DNA of 64,000 nucleotides, taken from the NCBI RefSeq assembly GCF_017354945.1, contig NZ_CP071503.1, positions 3,658,001 to 3,722,000 of the forward strand, given 5' to 3'. Source of the DNA: Shewanella avicenniae (lineage in GTDB: Bacteria; Pseudomonadota; Gammaproteobacteria; Enterobacterales; Shewanellaceae). Below are positions 30,007 through 39,181 of this stretch, piece by piece. A model generated the notes under the pieces. That model made no database searches. It saw only the letters and a list, made by a program, of their open reading frames with translations, and was not told the origin of the DNA. The translations under genes and the position numbers were made by a program. Numbering within the stretch: position 1 is the stretch's first letter; every line of letters begins with the position of its first letter.

Positions 30007-30602
30007 TTGGTTGCCTCCCCTAACTCACTGGTCAGCACAAAGGCTAATGGCTGCTGCTCGCCGCGTTCCATGGTCATTGAAGCAAACGACTTCCCTTTGA
30101 AACTCTCGGTTTGTGATAGTCGACCAATCCAAGCGGGCACTTCGGCAGGCTTGTCGCTGTAACCTTCAAAGCGCAGTGCTTGCTCGTCAAATCGTAACCG
30201 TGTCAGCCAAATCTTACCGTCAGACACATCAGCCAACTCTTGCAGCTTTTCGGTAAATCCTACCGACTTTAACTGTTCGCGTTGCTTGAGTTCATGCAGC
30301 AACAAGGTTTTGAGTCGCAGCTCCTGCTGCTGTTCAGTAACCTGCGCTTGCAGGGCAGCATCGGCTTGATGTTGTTGAAGTTTTAGCTGCAGGCCATCTC
30401 GCTGTTGTTCAGCAGTTTGAGTCTGAGTTCGCAACTGTGCGAGCTGTGTCTGCAGTTGCTGATTTTGATACCAAAGCAAACCGTTAGCTGCAGCGCCGAG
30501 CAAGATAATCAGCCCAAATAGCGCAGCCAAACGAGTAAAGGTAAGCCGCTGCTTCGGCGGCAATAAACTCGCCGAAAAGAGGTTAACACGGGTCTTACTC
30601 AT
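30003..30602 (-). CDS. mshI2: MshI2, PilN-like protein
   Basis: The 199-residue protein starts with the PilN-type cytoplasmic segment VNLFSASLLPPK, followed by a membrane helix (about 27-48), a Gln-rich coiled coil (about 50-110) and a periplasmic domain. In PilMNOP systems the N-terminus docks into PilM, here MshI1. It overlaps both neighbours by ATGA-type junctions. Confidence 0.87.
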   Translation of the reverse strand: MSKTRVNLFSASLLPPKQRLTFTRLAALFGLIILLGAAANGLLWYQNQQLQTQLAQLRTQTQTAEQQRDGLQLKLQQHQADAALQAQVTEQQQELRLKTLLLHELKQREQLKSVGFTEKLQELADVSDGKIWLTRLRFDEQALRFEGYSDKPAEVPAWIGRLSQTESFKGKSFASMTMERGEQQPLAFVLTSELGEATK

Positions 30603-31465
30603 GCTTCCTCCCGTGACAATTCTAAGCAGCCAAGCTCAGCAAATTTGGCACAGATATCAGCCGCCTCAACCAAATTAACCGGTTGGTTGAAGTTAGCCGA
30701 TACTAATTTGCCCAACAATTGACGCTCGCCCGAACACAGTAATTCAATAGAATTAACTGGCGCTTGGCGCATCTGGCTTTCAAAAAAGTCCATCGAGCGT
30801 TGCAGTTCCAAACTAAGACTGTCAGCAATTCGCCCCCGCAAATCATCTTCGGTATAACTATCGAGCGCGCTAAAGCCACGCACGCGGCGAAACATCCACA
30901 GTTCGCGGTTTTTCACCACGGTTAGAAACACATCTTCACCCGGCACATGACTTACAACGAGACGGGCCTGGTTATCGGCCTCAAACAGATTGGCTGGCAT
31001 CAGCTCTTCAATGCTGATCCCCACAATTTCAAGGCCTTGCGCTTGAGCCGCCAGCGCCATCTTGCTCAATTCTCTGCGATCGGTAATCACCACTTGAATC
31101 TTGCTGGCTGAGGCTGAAGGGAATTCAAAATAATCAAGATGGATGTCAGTAACCGGTGTTTGCACCATATCTTTTACCGACCACAGCAAGGCTTGCTGCA
31201 TTTCATCTTCTGGCACATTGGGCCTGTCGACTGTCAGCACTTGATAACGCCCAGCTGCTAATACCAATTGCAGCGTGGCAGCACCGTAATTCGTAGCCAG
31301 TTCACTAAATAGCGCACTCCAGTCGCCTTGATGGCTATAAAAACGCACGTCATGCTCCGCCGTGGCCTTACACGCCCATGCAGCGTTGGCGCTGACAAAG
31401 AGTCCGAGTTGTTGTTCTGGTCGTTTCGCACGCCAAAATTGCCATCGTTTTAGGGCTGCTGTCAT
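30599..31465 (-). CDS. mshI: MshI1, PilM-like actin-fold protein
   Basis: The 288-residue cytoplasmic protein without membrane segments is the first gene of the pilus cluster. Its length and position, and the acidic C-terminus followed directly by a PilN-like gene, fit MshI, the PilM counterpart that couples cytoplasmic parts to MshI2/J. The msh promoter must lie in the 174-base gap upstream toward csrD. Confidence 0.87.
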   Translation of the reverse strand: MTAALKRWQFWRAKRPEQQLGLFVSANAAWACKATAEHDVRFYSHQGDWSALFSELATNYGAATLQLVLAAGRYQVLTVDRPNVPEDEMQQALLWSVKDMVQTPVTDIHLDYFEFPSASASKIQVVITDRRELSKMALAAQAQGLEIVGISIEELMPANLFEADNQARLVVSHVPGEDVFLTVVKNRELWMFRRVRGFSALDSYTEDDLRGRIADSLSLELQRSMDFFESQMRQAPVNSIELLCSGERQLLGKLVSANFNQPVNLVEAADICAKFAELGCLELSREEA

Positions 31466-31639
31466 ATTGCTTTTAAGTTCTCATCGAGTCATTACAAGCT
31501 TAAAAACGTGAGCGCTGCTGCACTGCGCATCTACAAATTTAAATGGATGTTATACGCTAATTAACTAATTCTACAGAGAATAATAGGTGAAAAATGTAAA
31601 GCTGTGCTGTGACTTTGGGCTAAGTCGCAACAATAGTGA

Positions 31640-33547
31640 TTAATCTATTGAAATTGGGTCACTAAATAACGGGCCTTGAGCCGCACTAATGCCTAAAATT
31701 TTCAGTGTTTGCCACTCTTCTAATAGCTCAACCCCCTCTGCCACAACGTCAATATCTGTCAGCGGTAAACTCCCCATTAGACTACGAATAAACAGCTGAT
31801 TCTCAGGACGTAAATGAATCTGCTTCACCAACGAACGGTGCAGTTTCACCATGTCAAAACCGGCTTCTACAATATATTGAGTACTAATCACCTGTTGCCC
31901 CACATGATCAACGCACAAACGCGCGCCCATCATTTTGATCATCTGTAATCGTGGCTGCAGTTGCACTAAAGCCTCAACGGTGAATGACTCATCAACTTCC
32001 ACGATCAACCGCGGCATCAGGTCGCGATGCTCTAACATGATCCGTTTTAACCAACGGAAAAAGTCGTTATTCATCAACGTATCGTGTGCCAAATTGATAC
32101 TGAAATAATCCGCGCCATGGCCACTAGGAAGCAGATCATAAATAATCCGCTCTAAGGTAAAACGCTCGATTTGTGGAATTAAACCACACTTGATTGCCAT
32201 CGGCAGAAACAGGGTCGCGCGCACTAAATTGCCGTCGACTTCGCGCGCTCGAGTAAAAATTTCGCGGTGATGGACTAAACCATCGGCATCAATCACAGGT
32301 TGCGCGAAATTCACAAAACGCTTGTCGGCCAAAGCCATCTCTAAGAAGGTACGCCAACGCACAGAGCCGCGGGCAAACTCTGCATCCACGGCGCCTTTGT
32401 CGTACATAAACCAGTTATTATTGCCCTGCATCTGTGCCGCCCGCAGCGCCATTTCAGCTTCTTCTAACAACTGATTGGGCTCATCACCCAACTTAAAATA
32501 GGCGCAGCCCACATGACAAAAGGCATCGTGTTGTGCCACTTCGTCTGGTTTTAGGCTGGCGCACAACTTCACTAAGCGTGAAGCTAACTGTTCTGCTTCA
32601 GCTAAGCTGATCTGCGTCACCAATACTGCGAACTGACTATGACTGCGGCGGGTCAACACACTGTTAGGCACCGACTGCAGCATGCGCCCGATATGATCGA
32701 CATTGAGCAACAGATATTCGCGCAAGCCGTTATCGCCTAATAGTTGATGCAACTGCTCAAGCTCTTCAAATTCCAACAGTAACAACGCACCGTGAGACAT
32801 CATGCCGCTGCTGCCACTGAGCGCATCGAGGCGGTTGTCAAACAGCAGCCGATTACCGATACGGGTTTCATGATCAAGAAAAGTGTTACTGCGAATAAAG
32901 GTATCAAACCGCGCCCGCTCCTTTTTGGCTTCAGCGAGCTGATCAAGCAACTGCGAAATGGCGCGATTAATAAAGCGAGGGTGGCCTTTGCTGTAGCGAT
33001 TGCGCGCCAGTTCATAGCGACCTTTAAGGATCAAATGACAACGCTCACCGATGGTTTCTAATCCAGCGAGCTGATCGGCATACCAGCGATACCCTAAGCG
33101 CGCGGTGATAAGCACGCCGACAAAACCCATCAGCACAATCCAGATTTCAAATTTATTCGGCAGGTAATGCCACAAGGGCTGCGGCAACAACAGTTGCATC
33201 CGAACTTTGGGTTGCTGTGGCAGTTGCAGATCAATCACCCTCGGCATATCAGCGAGTTGACCACTGACGTATTCATACAGCAGTTCTTGGCCATTCCAGA
33301 CCCGTGCTTCTAACGCATCGGCGGAGCGGATTAGATCAGGCAGCCATAAATTGATTTGAGGTAACTCTTGCTGATGAAGATGAGATGCTAAAGATTGTTC
33401 AATAACATCAATATGATGCTGTTGAAAACGGTAGGTCAATTGCGAATAGGCCATAATCGCCATCAATAAGCCCACCAAAAAGGTGATGCTCAGCGACAAT
33501 AGCCAAAAGCGCGATAAACGAATGGTGAGAAGCCGAGTTAATTCCAT
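31640..33547 (-). CDS. csrD: CsrD/MshH, membrane regulator with degenerate GGDEF and EAL domains
   Basis: The protein has about 635 residues from ATG 33547 (the frame starts seven codons earlier). It has two membrane helices (about 12-35 and 140-162 in this numbering) with a periplasmic loop and a HAMP-like linker. A GGDEF-like domain starts with the usual DHETRIGNRLLFDNRL but has no GGDEF motif, and an EAL-like domain has REIFTR where EAL is expected. This is the CsrD pattern: no c-di-GMP turnover, instead a factor that directs RNase E to the Csr sponge RNAs. The family is also called MshH because it sits beside the MSHA locus. Confidence 0.88.
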   Translation of the reverse strand: MELTRLLTIRLSRFWLLSLSITFLVGLLMAIMAYSQLTYRFQQHHIDVIEQSLASHLHQQELPQINLWLPDLIRSADALEARVWNGQELLYEYVSGQLADMPRVIDLQLPQQPKVRMQLLLPQPLWHYLPNKFEIWIVLMGFVGVLITARLGYRWYADQLAGLETIGERCHLILKGRYELARNRYSKGHPRFINRAISQLLDQLAEAKKERARFDTFIRSNTFLDHETRIGNRLLFDNRLDALSGSSGMMSHGALLLLEFEELEQLHQLLGDNGLREYLLLNVDHIGRMLQSVPNSVLTRRSHSQFAVLVTQISLAEAEQLASRLVKLCASLKPDEVAQHDAFCHVGCAYFKLGDEPNQLLEEAEMALRAAQMQGNNNWFMYDKGAVDAEFARGSVRWRTFLEMALADKRFVNFAQPVIDADGLVHHREIFTRAREVDGNLVRATLFLPMAIKCGLIPQIERFTLERIIYDLLPSGHGADYFSINLAHDTLMNNDFFRWLKRIMLEHRDLMPRLIVEVDESFTVEALVQLQPRLQMIKMMGARLCVDHVGQQVISTQYIVEAGFDMVKLHRSLVKQIHLRPENQLFIRSLMGSLPLTDIDVVAEGVELLEEWQTLKILGISAAQGPLFSDPISID

Positions 33548-33751
33548 AAATGTGGCGTTCCTGATCACCGAAATTGTCGGTCAAGCTAGTCACAACACAA
33601 GCAAATTTACGCTGGCGAACGCATAAACAAATCCCGCCAACATAACCACATTTACCCAAGCCTTCGTTAGTCTAGATATTCCGAAAAACCGACTTATAAG
33701 GCTTTTGATTATTAAGCAGTTAGCCCCAAAACGCAACCGCACACCCATAAC

Positions 33752-33777
33752 AAAAACGCCCTCACGAAGAGGGCGTT
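33752..33777 (-). terminator. Terminator of the malic enzyme gene
   Basis: AACGCCCTC, a five-base loop and GAGGGCGTT form a perfect 9-bp stem. On the minus strand it is followed by a T run, 27 bases after the malic enzyme stop codon. Confidence 0.85.
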
Positions 33778-33803
33778 AATCGAGGCGAAATAACAGTAGC
33801 CGC

Positions 33804-35048
33804 TTACTCTTGGTATTCTGGTACTGTATTGATTTCAGCCACACCTGATTCAATCGCAGCAATCGCAACCGCTTTGGCTACGCGCGCTAACAAACGTGGG
33901 TCCATTGGCTTTGGCAGGACGTAGTTTTTGCCAAATGTCAGCTCAGTAATGTTCGGGTAAGCCGCCAATACTGACGCGGGTACTGATTCTTTCGCCAACT
34001 CAGCCAAGGCATACACTGCTGCCAGCTTCATTTCATCATTGATTTCACGGGCACGCACATCCAGCGCACCACGGAAAATGAATGGAAAACACAACACGTT
34101 GTTCACTTGGTTTGGATAATCGCTGCGACCCGTACCCATAATCAGATCGCTACGGGTAGCGTGGGCAATCGCTGGGTTGATTTCTGGATCAGGGTTTGAA
34201 CAAGCGAAAATCACTGGGTTGTCAGCCATCAACGCCAACTCTTCCGCGCCCAACAGGTTAGCACCTGACAGCCCCAAGAATACGTCAGCCCCTTCCATCG
34301 CATCACGCAGCGTACGCTTTTCCGTTGGCGTGGCGAACAAGGCTTTATATTCGTTGAGATCGGTACGGTCACTGTGGATCACGCCTTTACGGTCCAACAT
34401 ATAGATGTTTTCACGTTGTGCACCACACTTCACCAACAAGCTCATACAGGCGGTCGCTGCAGCGCCAGCACCCAAGCAAACAAATACAGCATCTGCAATA
34501 TTTTTACCTTGGATTTCCAGTGCGTTAATCATACCTGCAGCCGTCACAATGGCGGTGCCGTGTTGGTCGTCGTGAAATACCGGAATAGCACAACGGGAAA
34601 TTAATTCACGTTCAATTTCAAAACACTCAGGTGCTTTAATATCTTCGAGGTTAATACCGCCAAAAGTATCGGCAATAGCTTCAACAGTATTAATAAAATC
34701 TTCGTTTGTACGATGTTTAACCTGAATATCGGTCGCATCGATGTTAGCAAAGCGTTTAAATAATAGCGCTTTACCTTCCATTACAGGTTTAGAAGCCAAA
34801 GGACCAAGATTACCCAATCCGAGAATTGCAGTACCGTTTGAGATTACAGCAACAGTATTGCCTTTGTTGGTGTAACGGTATGCATCTGCAGGATTAGCAG
34901 CGATTTCACGTACGGGCTCTGCCACACCTGGGCTATAAGCTAACGCCAAGTCCATACTGGTTTCAGCAGCTTTGGTAAGTGCAACAGCGGTTTTCCCGGG
35001 TACAGGGAATTCATGGTAATCAAGTGCTTTTTGACGGAAATCGGTCAT
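33804..35048 (-). CDS. Malic enzyme, short form (oxaloacetate-decarboxylating)
   Basis: The 414-residue protein contains the malic enzyme N-terminal domain (with YSPGVAEPVREIA and YTNKGNTVAVISNGTAILG) and the NAD(P)-binding domain (VCLGAGAAATACMSL). Lys and Asp catalytic segments such as DIQVKHRTNEDF and FHDDQHGTA are present. It lacks the C-terminal phosphotransacetylase-like domain of E. coli MaeB, so it is the short bacterial type. It converts malate to pyruvate and CO2 in the cytoplasm; NAD versus NADP preference cannot be read reliably. A good GGAAAG site precedes the ATG. A monocistronic unit: large gap upstream, terminator downstream. Confidence 0.92.
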   Translation of the reverse strand: MTDFRQKALDYHEFPVPGKTAVALTKAAETSMDLALAYSPGVAEPVREIAANPADAYRYTNKGNTVAVISNGTAILGLGNLGPLASKPVMEGKALLFKRFANIDATDIQVKHRTNEDFINTVEAIADTFGGINLEDIKAPECFEIERELISRCAIPVFHDDQHGTAIVTAAGMINALEIQGKNIADAVFVCLGAGAAATACMSLLVKCGAQRENIYMLDRKGVIHSDRTDLNEYKALFATPTEKRTLRDAMEGADVFLGLSGANLLGAEELALMADNPVIFACSNPDPEINPAIAHATRSDLIMGTGRSDYPNQVNNVLCFPFIFRGALDVRAREINDEMKLAAVYALAELAKESVPASVLAAYPNITELTFGKNYVLPKPMDPRLLARVAKAVAIAAIESGVAEINTVPEYQE

Positions 35049-35527
35049 CTTTCTTTCCTAAGTTCAAGCCAATATATTAGTGCCCACTACATTTGAATTT
35101 ATCGCCACATTTTGAATAGTTAGAAGTGTGACCAAATACAAATAGGGTCGCTAAAGATACTTGATATCGACCATTAATCAAACACTATTTCCGAAATTTT
35201 CGCGTTCACCCAAGACAACGATTTATATACATTATTTTCAAAAGTTACATAACGGAAATAAGAATGAAACAAGCCATCAAAGATGAAATCGGATTACAAA
35301 AAACTGTGTCTTTAAAATAGAAAAATGGCGCTTATTCAATATAAGATTTAAATTAATTACAGAGCTTAGTGAGTAACATTCATTTGGCAAATTTGACAAG
35401 CTTTGCATTTCCATAATGCCATATTGTGACGTAACGCACATTTGCTGATATATGAACATCATCCAAGCTCAAAACCAGCCTAACGCATCAATGTTGCCAG
35501 CGGCGTAACCGTGCTGATTGAGCAAAG
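35049..35527. other. Intergenic region upstream of the malic enzyme gene
   Basis: This 479-base, AT-rich stretch holds no gene I can support. At 35425-35440 the sequence TGTGA, six bases, GCACA resembles a CRP site. A weaker half-site (TGTGA) lies near 35129. A plus-strand micro-ORF of 18 codons at 35264-35320 has a plausible ribosome-binding site but no other support. The malic enzyme promoter must lie here; no strong -35/-10 pair stands out. Confidence 0.4.
35425..35440. promoter_or_regulatory. Possible CRP-binding site
   Basis: TGTGA, six bases, GCACA differs at one position from the CRP core TGTGA-N6-TCACA. It is about 380 bases upstream of the malic enzyme start and about 135 bases downstream of rpmE, so its target is not obvious. 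Confidence 0.35.
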
Positions 35528-35554
35528 AAAAAGGCGTCCAGAGGACGCCTTTTT
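35528..35554. terminator. Terminator of rpmE
   Basis: AAAAAGGCGTCC, loop AGA, GGACGCCTTTTT: a perfect 12-bp stem with T runs in both directions, 20 bases past the rpmE stop codon. Confidence 0.9.
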
Positions 35555-35574
35555 CAGAATCAGTCGCTTGGCAA

Positions 35575-35787
35575 TTATTTCTTGCCCAGTACACCGAAAC
35601 GCTTGTTGAACTTCTCGATGCGGCCACCGGTATCAACAACTTTCTGAGTACCAGTGTAGAATGGGTGACATGCACCACATACGTCCAAGTGCAGGTTTTT
35701 ACCAGCAGTTGAGTGTACTTTGATCACGTTACCGCAAGTACAAGTTGCAGTGATTTCAGCGTATTCAGGATGGATACCTGGTTTCAT
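35575..35787 (-). CDS. rpmE: 50S ribosomal protein L31
   Basis: The protein has 70 residues from ATG 35787, which follows GAGG; the longer frame is not supported. The sequence [16 protein letters not shown] and the four cysteines at 16, 18, 37 and 40 identify the zinc-binding (C+) form of L31. Cells that also carry the zinc-free paralogue switch between the two under Zur control; no paralogue is in this window. It has its own strong promoter and terminator. Confidence 0.97.
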   Translation of the reverse strand: MKPGIHPEYAEITATCTCGNVIKVHSTAGKNLHLDVCGACHPFYTGTQKVVDTGGRIEKFNKRFGVLGKK

Positions 35788-35877
35788 AGGGATTACCTCA
35801 AGTTTAAGGCCATGTCGCTCTCCCAACCCGAAGTTGAGCACCACATGCGGTTAATACAATATGTGTTAGGGCGCAGG

Positions 35878-35906
35878 ATTCTACTGGATAGCTACTGTTA
35901 ATTCAA
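35878..35906 (-). promoter_or_regulatory. rpmE promoter
   Basis: On the minus strand TTGAAT, 17 bases, TAGAAT is a good sigma-70 promoter about 90 bases upstream of the rpmE ATG. It sits immediately after the stop codon of the FimV-domain gene. Confidence 0.7.
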
Positions 35907-35909
35907 GCG

Positions 35910-36752
35910 CTAAAGCAGCGCATCAAATTTTTTCTCTGCCACCTTTTTGTCCGCATATTGTGCCAATAACTGCGCGCTAGGACAGCGCAATTGAGCATCA
36001 CGTCGAAGTGACGACGGATTACCACGATAAAACGCCTTAGGGTTCGCCTCTAAAATCCCCAACGCCGCCGCATACACATTTGTATTCCACTCTTTTGCGT
36101 AACGATTGGCTAAGCGCCATAAGGTTTGGCTACCGTTATAGTCCAAACGACAACCATCCATGTAAGCGCTTGAGTTGGCGCTTGAGTTGGCGCTTGATTT
36201 TACGCTTGAATTTACGCTTGCCACCGCGGCACTCTCGGGCGCTGCGCTAATGGCTTTTTGCGGGCTGGCGGTCTTCGCAGCATTGGGCGTTGGTGCCGAT
36301 TTAGCCGCAGTAGCTTCAAGCGCTGGCACTGCAACACTTGGCTCAATATGGCGATATAACGACAGCTTTTTGCTGGAAGGCGGGTCGGCAACGGGAACCG
36401 AATCAGCAAACAGCGGCAAGCTTGCCACCGTCAACCAACGTTGCTGCAGATATTCATTCACGACCAGCTTGGCGTCAGGGTCAGTCACTTCATCAATCCC
36501 TTGCAGCAAATACATAAAATCGTTGATACGATCAACCATCAACCGCTCTTCACCGCTTTGTTGCTGCACAATAAATTGCAGTCGCTCGGTGTCTGTCACG
36601 TCGGAAACAATATTGAGTTTAATCAGCGGGATTTTGCCTAAATCGAATAAGCGCTGATTGATACTAACATGCGAGGTGCCAGCCCAAGCACTGTTAAACA
36701 GCATCACAACAGTCACGATGAGGTAACTCAATCGCTTAGTTTGGCTTTTCAT
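35910..36752 (-). CDS. FimV N-terminal-domain-like periplasmic protein
   Basis: The protein has about 280 residues from ATG 36752 (AAGGA upstream; the frame also allows GTG 36767). It has a signal peptide ending in AWAG, a beta-rich region (about 25-120) and an Ala/Ser/Pro linker containing a tandem SSAN repeat. A C-terminal segment LWRLANRYAKEWNTNVYAAA, with ANPKAFYRGNPSSLR after it, fits the FimV N-terminal (LysM-like) domain. FimV/HubP proteins organise cell poles and type IV pili. This protein is far too short to be FimV itself, so it is a relative of unknown role. Confidence 0.68.
   Translation of the reverse strand: MKSQTKRLSYLIVTVVMLFNSAWAGTSHVSINQRLFDLGKIPLIKLNIVSDVTDTERLQFIVQQQSGEERLMVDRINDFMYLLQGIDEVTDPDAKLVVNEYLQQRWLTVASLPLFADSVPVADPPSSKKLSLYRHIEPSVAVPALEATAAKSAPTPNAAKTASPQKAISAAPESAAVASVNSSVKSSANSSANSSAYMDGCRLDYNGSQTLWRLANRYAKEWNTNVYAAALGILEANPKAFYRGNPSSLRRDAQLRCPSAQLLAQYADKKVAEKKFDALL
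36166..36221. repeat. Tandem 12-bp repeat inside the FimV-domain gene
   Basis: About four and a half copies of a 12-base unit (GCGCTTGAGTTG and variants) occur in tandem, the first two identical. They encode repeats of SSAN/SSVK in the linker. Units are a multiple of three, so copy-number change would keep the frame. Confidence 0.75.
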
Positions 36753-36854
36753 ACGATTCCTTAGCACTGATTTTCTGTTTAATCCACTGGCTCTAGCATA
36801 CTTCAGTCGTTACACTGGCCAGCAGTATCCGTCCACAACTGTATATCGTTCTCC

Positions 36855-39050
36855 ATGCCGCAATTTGCCGAAATCGCCCTTCCAGTCCCATTACGGCAAA
36901 ATTTTAGCTATCGCATTCCTGACACCATCACCACCGCAATCACCCAAGGGGTGCGGGTAGAAGTGCCTTTTGGCCAACAAAAAATGATTGGCCTAGTGAC
37001 CGCATTAACCGACAGTTGCGCTCTACCGCCACAAAAAATTCGCAATATCAACCGAGTATTGGATGGCGAATCTTTGCTCAGTGAACCACTTTATAAACTC
37101 ACCGAGTGGGCAGCAAGATATTATTTTTGTAGTCACGGCATGATGTTATCGCAAGCGATTCCAGTCGCGTTGCGCAAAGGCGCCAGTGCCCAGCCAGAAA
37201 CCATCCGCTATTACGCCTTGACTGAAAAAGGCGAGCAGGCAGATAGCAACAGTCTTGGCCGCGCCCACGCACAGAAAAAAATTGTCGAGCTGCTCAAAGG
37301 CAGCGAAGTCACCGTTGAAGAAGCGCAAGCATTAGGACTCAGCCCCAGTGCATTGAAATCGCTGCGCGAGCGCGACTGGATTGACATATTTGAACAACCG
37401 GTGACCACCGATATCAGTTGGCGTGATGAGTTAAAGATGGGCGAAGCGCCACATCGGCTCAACAAACAACAAGCCGTTGCTGTGGCAGCACTGAATCATC
37501 AACAAGGCTTTAATTGTACCTTGCTTGAAGGGGTGACAGGCTCTGGCAAAACTGAAGTCTACTTGGCATTGATTGAAACCGTGCTGAAAGCGGGTCATCA
37601 AGCCTTGGTGCTGGTGCCAGAAATTGGCCTAACCCCACAAACCATCAACCGCTTTAAACATCGTTTTCATGTGACGATTGCAGTGCTGCACTCTGGCCTG
37701 ACCGATAAACAGCGGCTCGATGCTTGGCGCCAAGCCCGCAGTGGTGAAGCAGCCATCATCATCGGCACTCGCTCGGCGCTGTTTACCCCTATGCGCTGGC
37801 CGGGAGTGATCATTCTTGATGAAGAGCATGATAGCAGCTTTAAGCAGCAGGAAGGGGTGGGTTACCACGCCCGCGATTTAGCCGTAATGCGCGGCAACCT
37901 TGAAAACATTCCGGTGGTGCTCGGTAGTGCAACCCCGTCACTGGAGTCGCTGCACAACGCCATTGCCGGACGCTACCATCACCTGCAGCTGAGCGAACGC
38001 GCCGGTACTGCGGTCAAAGCCCGCCAAGGGGTGATTGATATTCGTAATCAGCCATTGCGTGGCGGCGTATCGCAAGCACTATTTAACGAGATGCGGCTGC
38101 ACCTGCAAGCTGGTAACCAAGTACTGCTGTTTCTCAATCGCCGTGGCTTTGCGCCTGCGCTGCTATGCCATGAATGTGGCTATCTGCACGAATGCGATCG
38201 CTGCGATGCCTTTTTTACGCTGCATCAATCTTTGGGTGAAATTCGCTGCCACCACTGTGGTAATCAGTATGCAATTCCGCGTCAGTGCCACAACTGCGGC
38301 AGCACCATGCTGCAAGGGCAAGGGATTGGCACAGAGCAGCTCGAAGGCATTCTCAGCAAAGAGTTTCCAGAGTACCCGGTGGTGCGGATTGACCGCGACA
38401 CCACCAGCCGCAAAGGCTCTTTGGAGCAACAACTGAATGCAATTCATCGCGGCAGCTATCGGATTTTGGTTGGCACGCAAATGCTCGCCAAAGGCCACCA
38501 TTTTCCTGATGTGACCTTGGTTGCCCTGCTCGACGTGGATGGCGCATTGTTTAGCGCAGATTTTCGCGCGCCGGAACGGTTTGGCCAGTTGTATACCCAA
38601 GTGGCAGGCCGTGCCGGCCGCGCCAGCAAACCGGGGACTGTACTGCTGCAAACCCATCAAAGTGATAACCCGTTGCTGCAAGATCTACTGCAACGCGGCT
38701 ACAGCGAATTCGCACGGTCGCAGTTAGAGGAACGTAAGCTCGCCCTGCTACCACCTGTGTGGCATATGGTGCTGGTACGTGCCGAAGCCCATCACGCAGA
38801 AGATGCCGAAAACTTTCTCAGGGCGTTTGCCGAACATTTCGGCCAGCAGCCATCGCTAGAGATCATTGGTCCGATGCCTGCGCCGCTCGATCGAAAAGCC
38901 GGATTTCATCGCCGCCATCTGTTGGTACAAGCCGCCGACCGCCGGTTGATCCAACAACTGTTTGAACATGCTCTGCCACTGTTAGAGCAGCTACCGCAGG
39001 CACGCCGTTGCCGGTGGAGCATCGATCGCGATCCGCAAGATCTGCTGTAA
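36855..39050 (+). CDS. priA: Primosomal protein N' (replication restart helicase PriA)
   Basis: The 731-residue protein shows the PriA layout: N-terminal DNA-binding domain, Walker A (GVTGSGKTEVYL) and the DEAH-type box (ILDEEHD). Eight zinc-binding cysteines lie in the middle (segments CHECGYLHECDRC and CHHCGNQY...CHNC), followed by a helicase C domain. PriA reloads DnaB at stalled forks. It is transcribed toward argS and diverges from the FimV-domain gene. Confidence 0.97.
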   Translation: MPQFAEIALPVPLRQNFSYRIPDTITTAITQGVRVEVPFGQQKMIGLVTALTDSCALPPQKIRNINRVLDGESLLSEPLYKLTEWAARYYFCSHGMMLSQAIPVALRKGASAQPETIRYYALTEKGEQADSNSLGRAHAQKKIVELLKGSEVTVEEAQALGLSPSALKSLRERDWIDIFEQPVTTDISWRDELKMGEAPHRLNKQQAVAVAALNHQQGFNCTLLEGVTGSGKTEVYLALIETVLKAGHQALVLVPEIGLTPQTINRFKHRFHVTIAVLHSGLTDKQRLDAWRQARSGEAAIIIGTRSALFTPMRWPGVIILDEEHDSSFKQQEGVGYHARDLAVMRGNLENIPVVLGSATPSLESLHNAIAGRYHHLQLSERAGTAVKARQGVIDIRNQPLRGGVSQALFNEMRLHLQAGNQVLLFLNRRGFAPALLCHECGYLHECDRCDAFFTLHQSLGEIRCHHCGNQYAIPRQCHNCGSTMLQGQGIGTEQLEGILSKEFPEYPVVRIDRDTTSRKGSLEQQLNAIHRGSYRILVGTQMLAKGHHFPDVTLVALLDVDGALFSADFRAPERFGQLYTQVAGRAGRASKPGTVLLQTHQSDNPLLQDLLQRGYSEFARSQLEERKLALLPPVWHMVLVRAEAHHAEDAENFLRAFAEHFGQQPSLEIIGPMPAPLDRKAGFHRRHLLVQAADRRLIQQLFEHALPLLEQLPQARRCRWSIDRDPQDLL

Positions 39051-39181
39051 CTTGCACAATTTAGGGGCAAAAAGCGCGATAAAAATCATCCCTGCCGTAG
39101 CTTTCATATAGCTATAACCGCTAGAATGTACGGTTATTCCGTTATCCACCTATTTCAGTCGTCAGTGTCGATAAAACGCCA

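Noticed and set aside
35264..35320. Plus-strand micro-ORF of 18 codons (MKQAIKDEIGLQ...) with a GGAAATAAG site
   Set aside because: No downstream plus-strand gene, no promoter of note and no family; one such micro-ORF in an AT-rich gap is expected by chance.
38163..38681. 172-residue open frame on the minus strand within priA
   Set aside because: Shadow of priA in another frame; cysteine pattern is the complement of the zinc-binding region.
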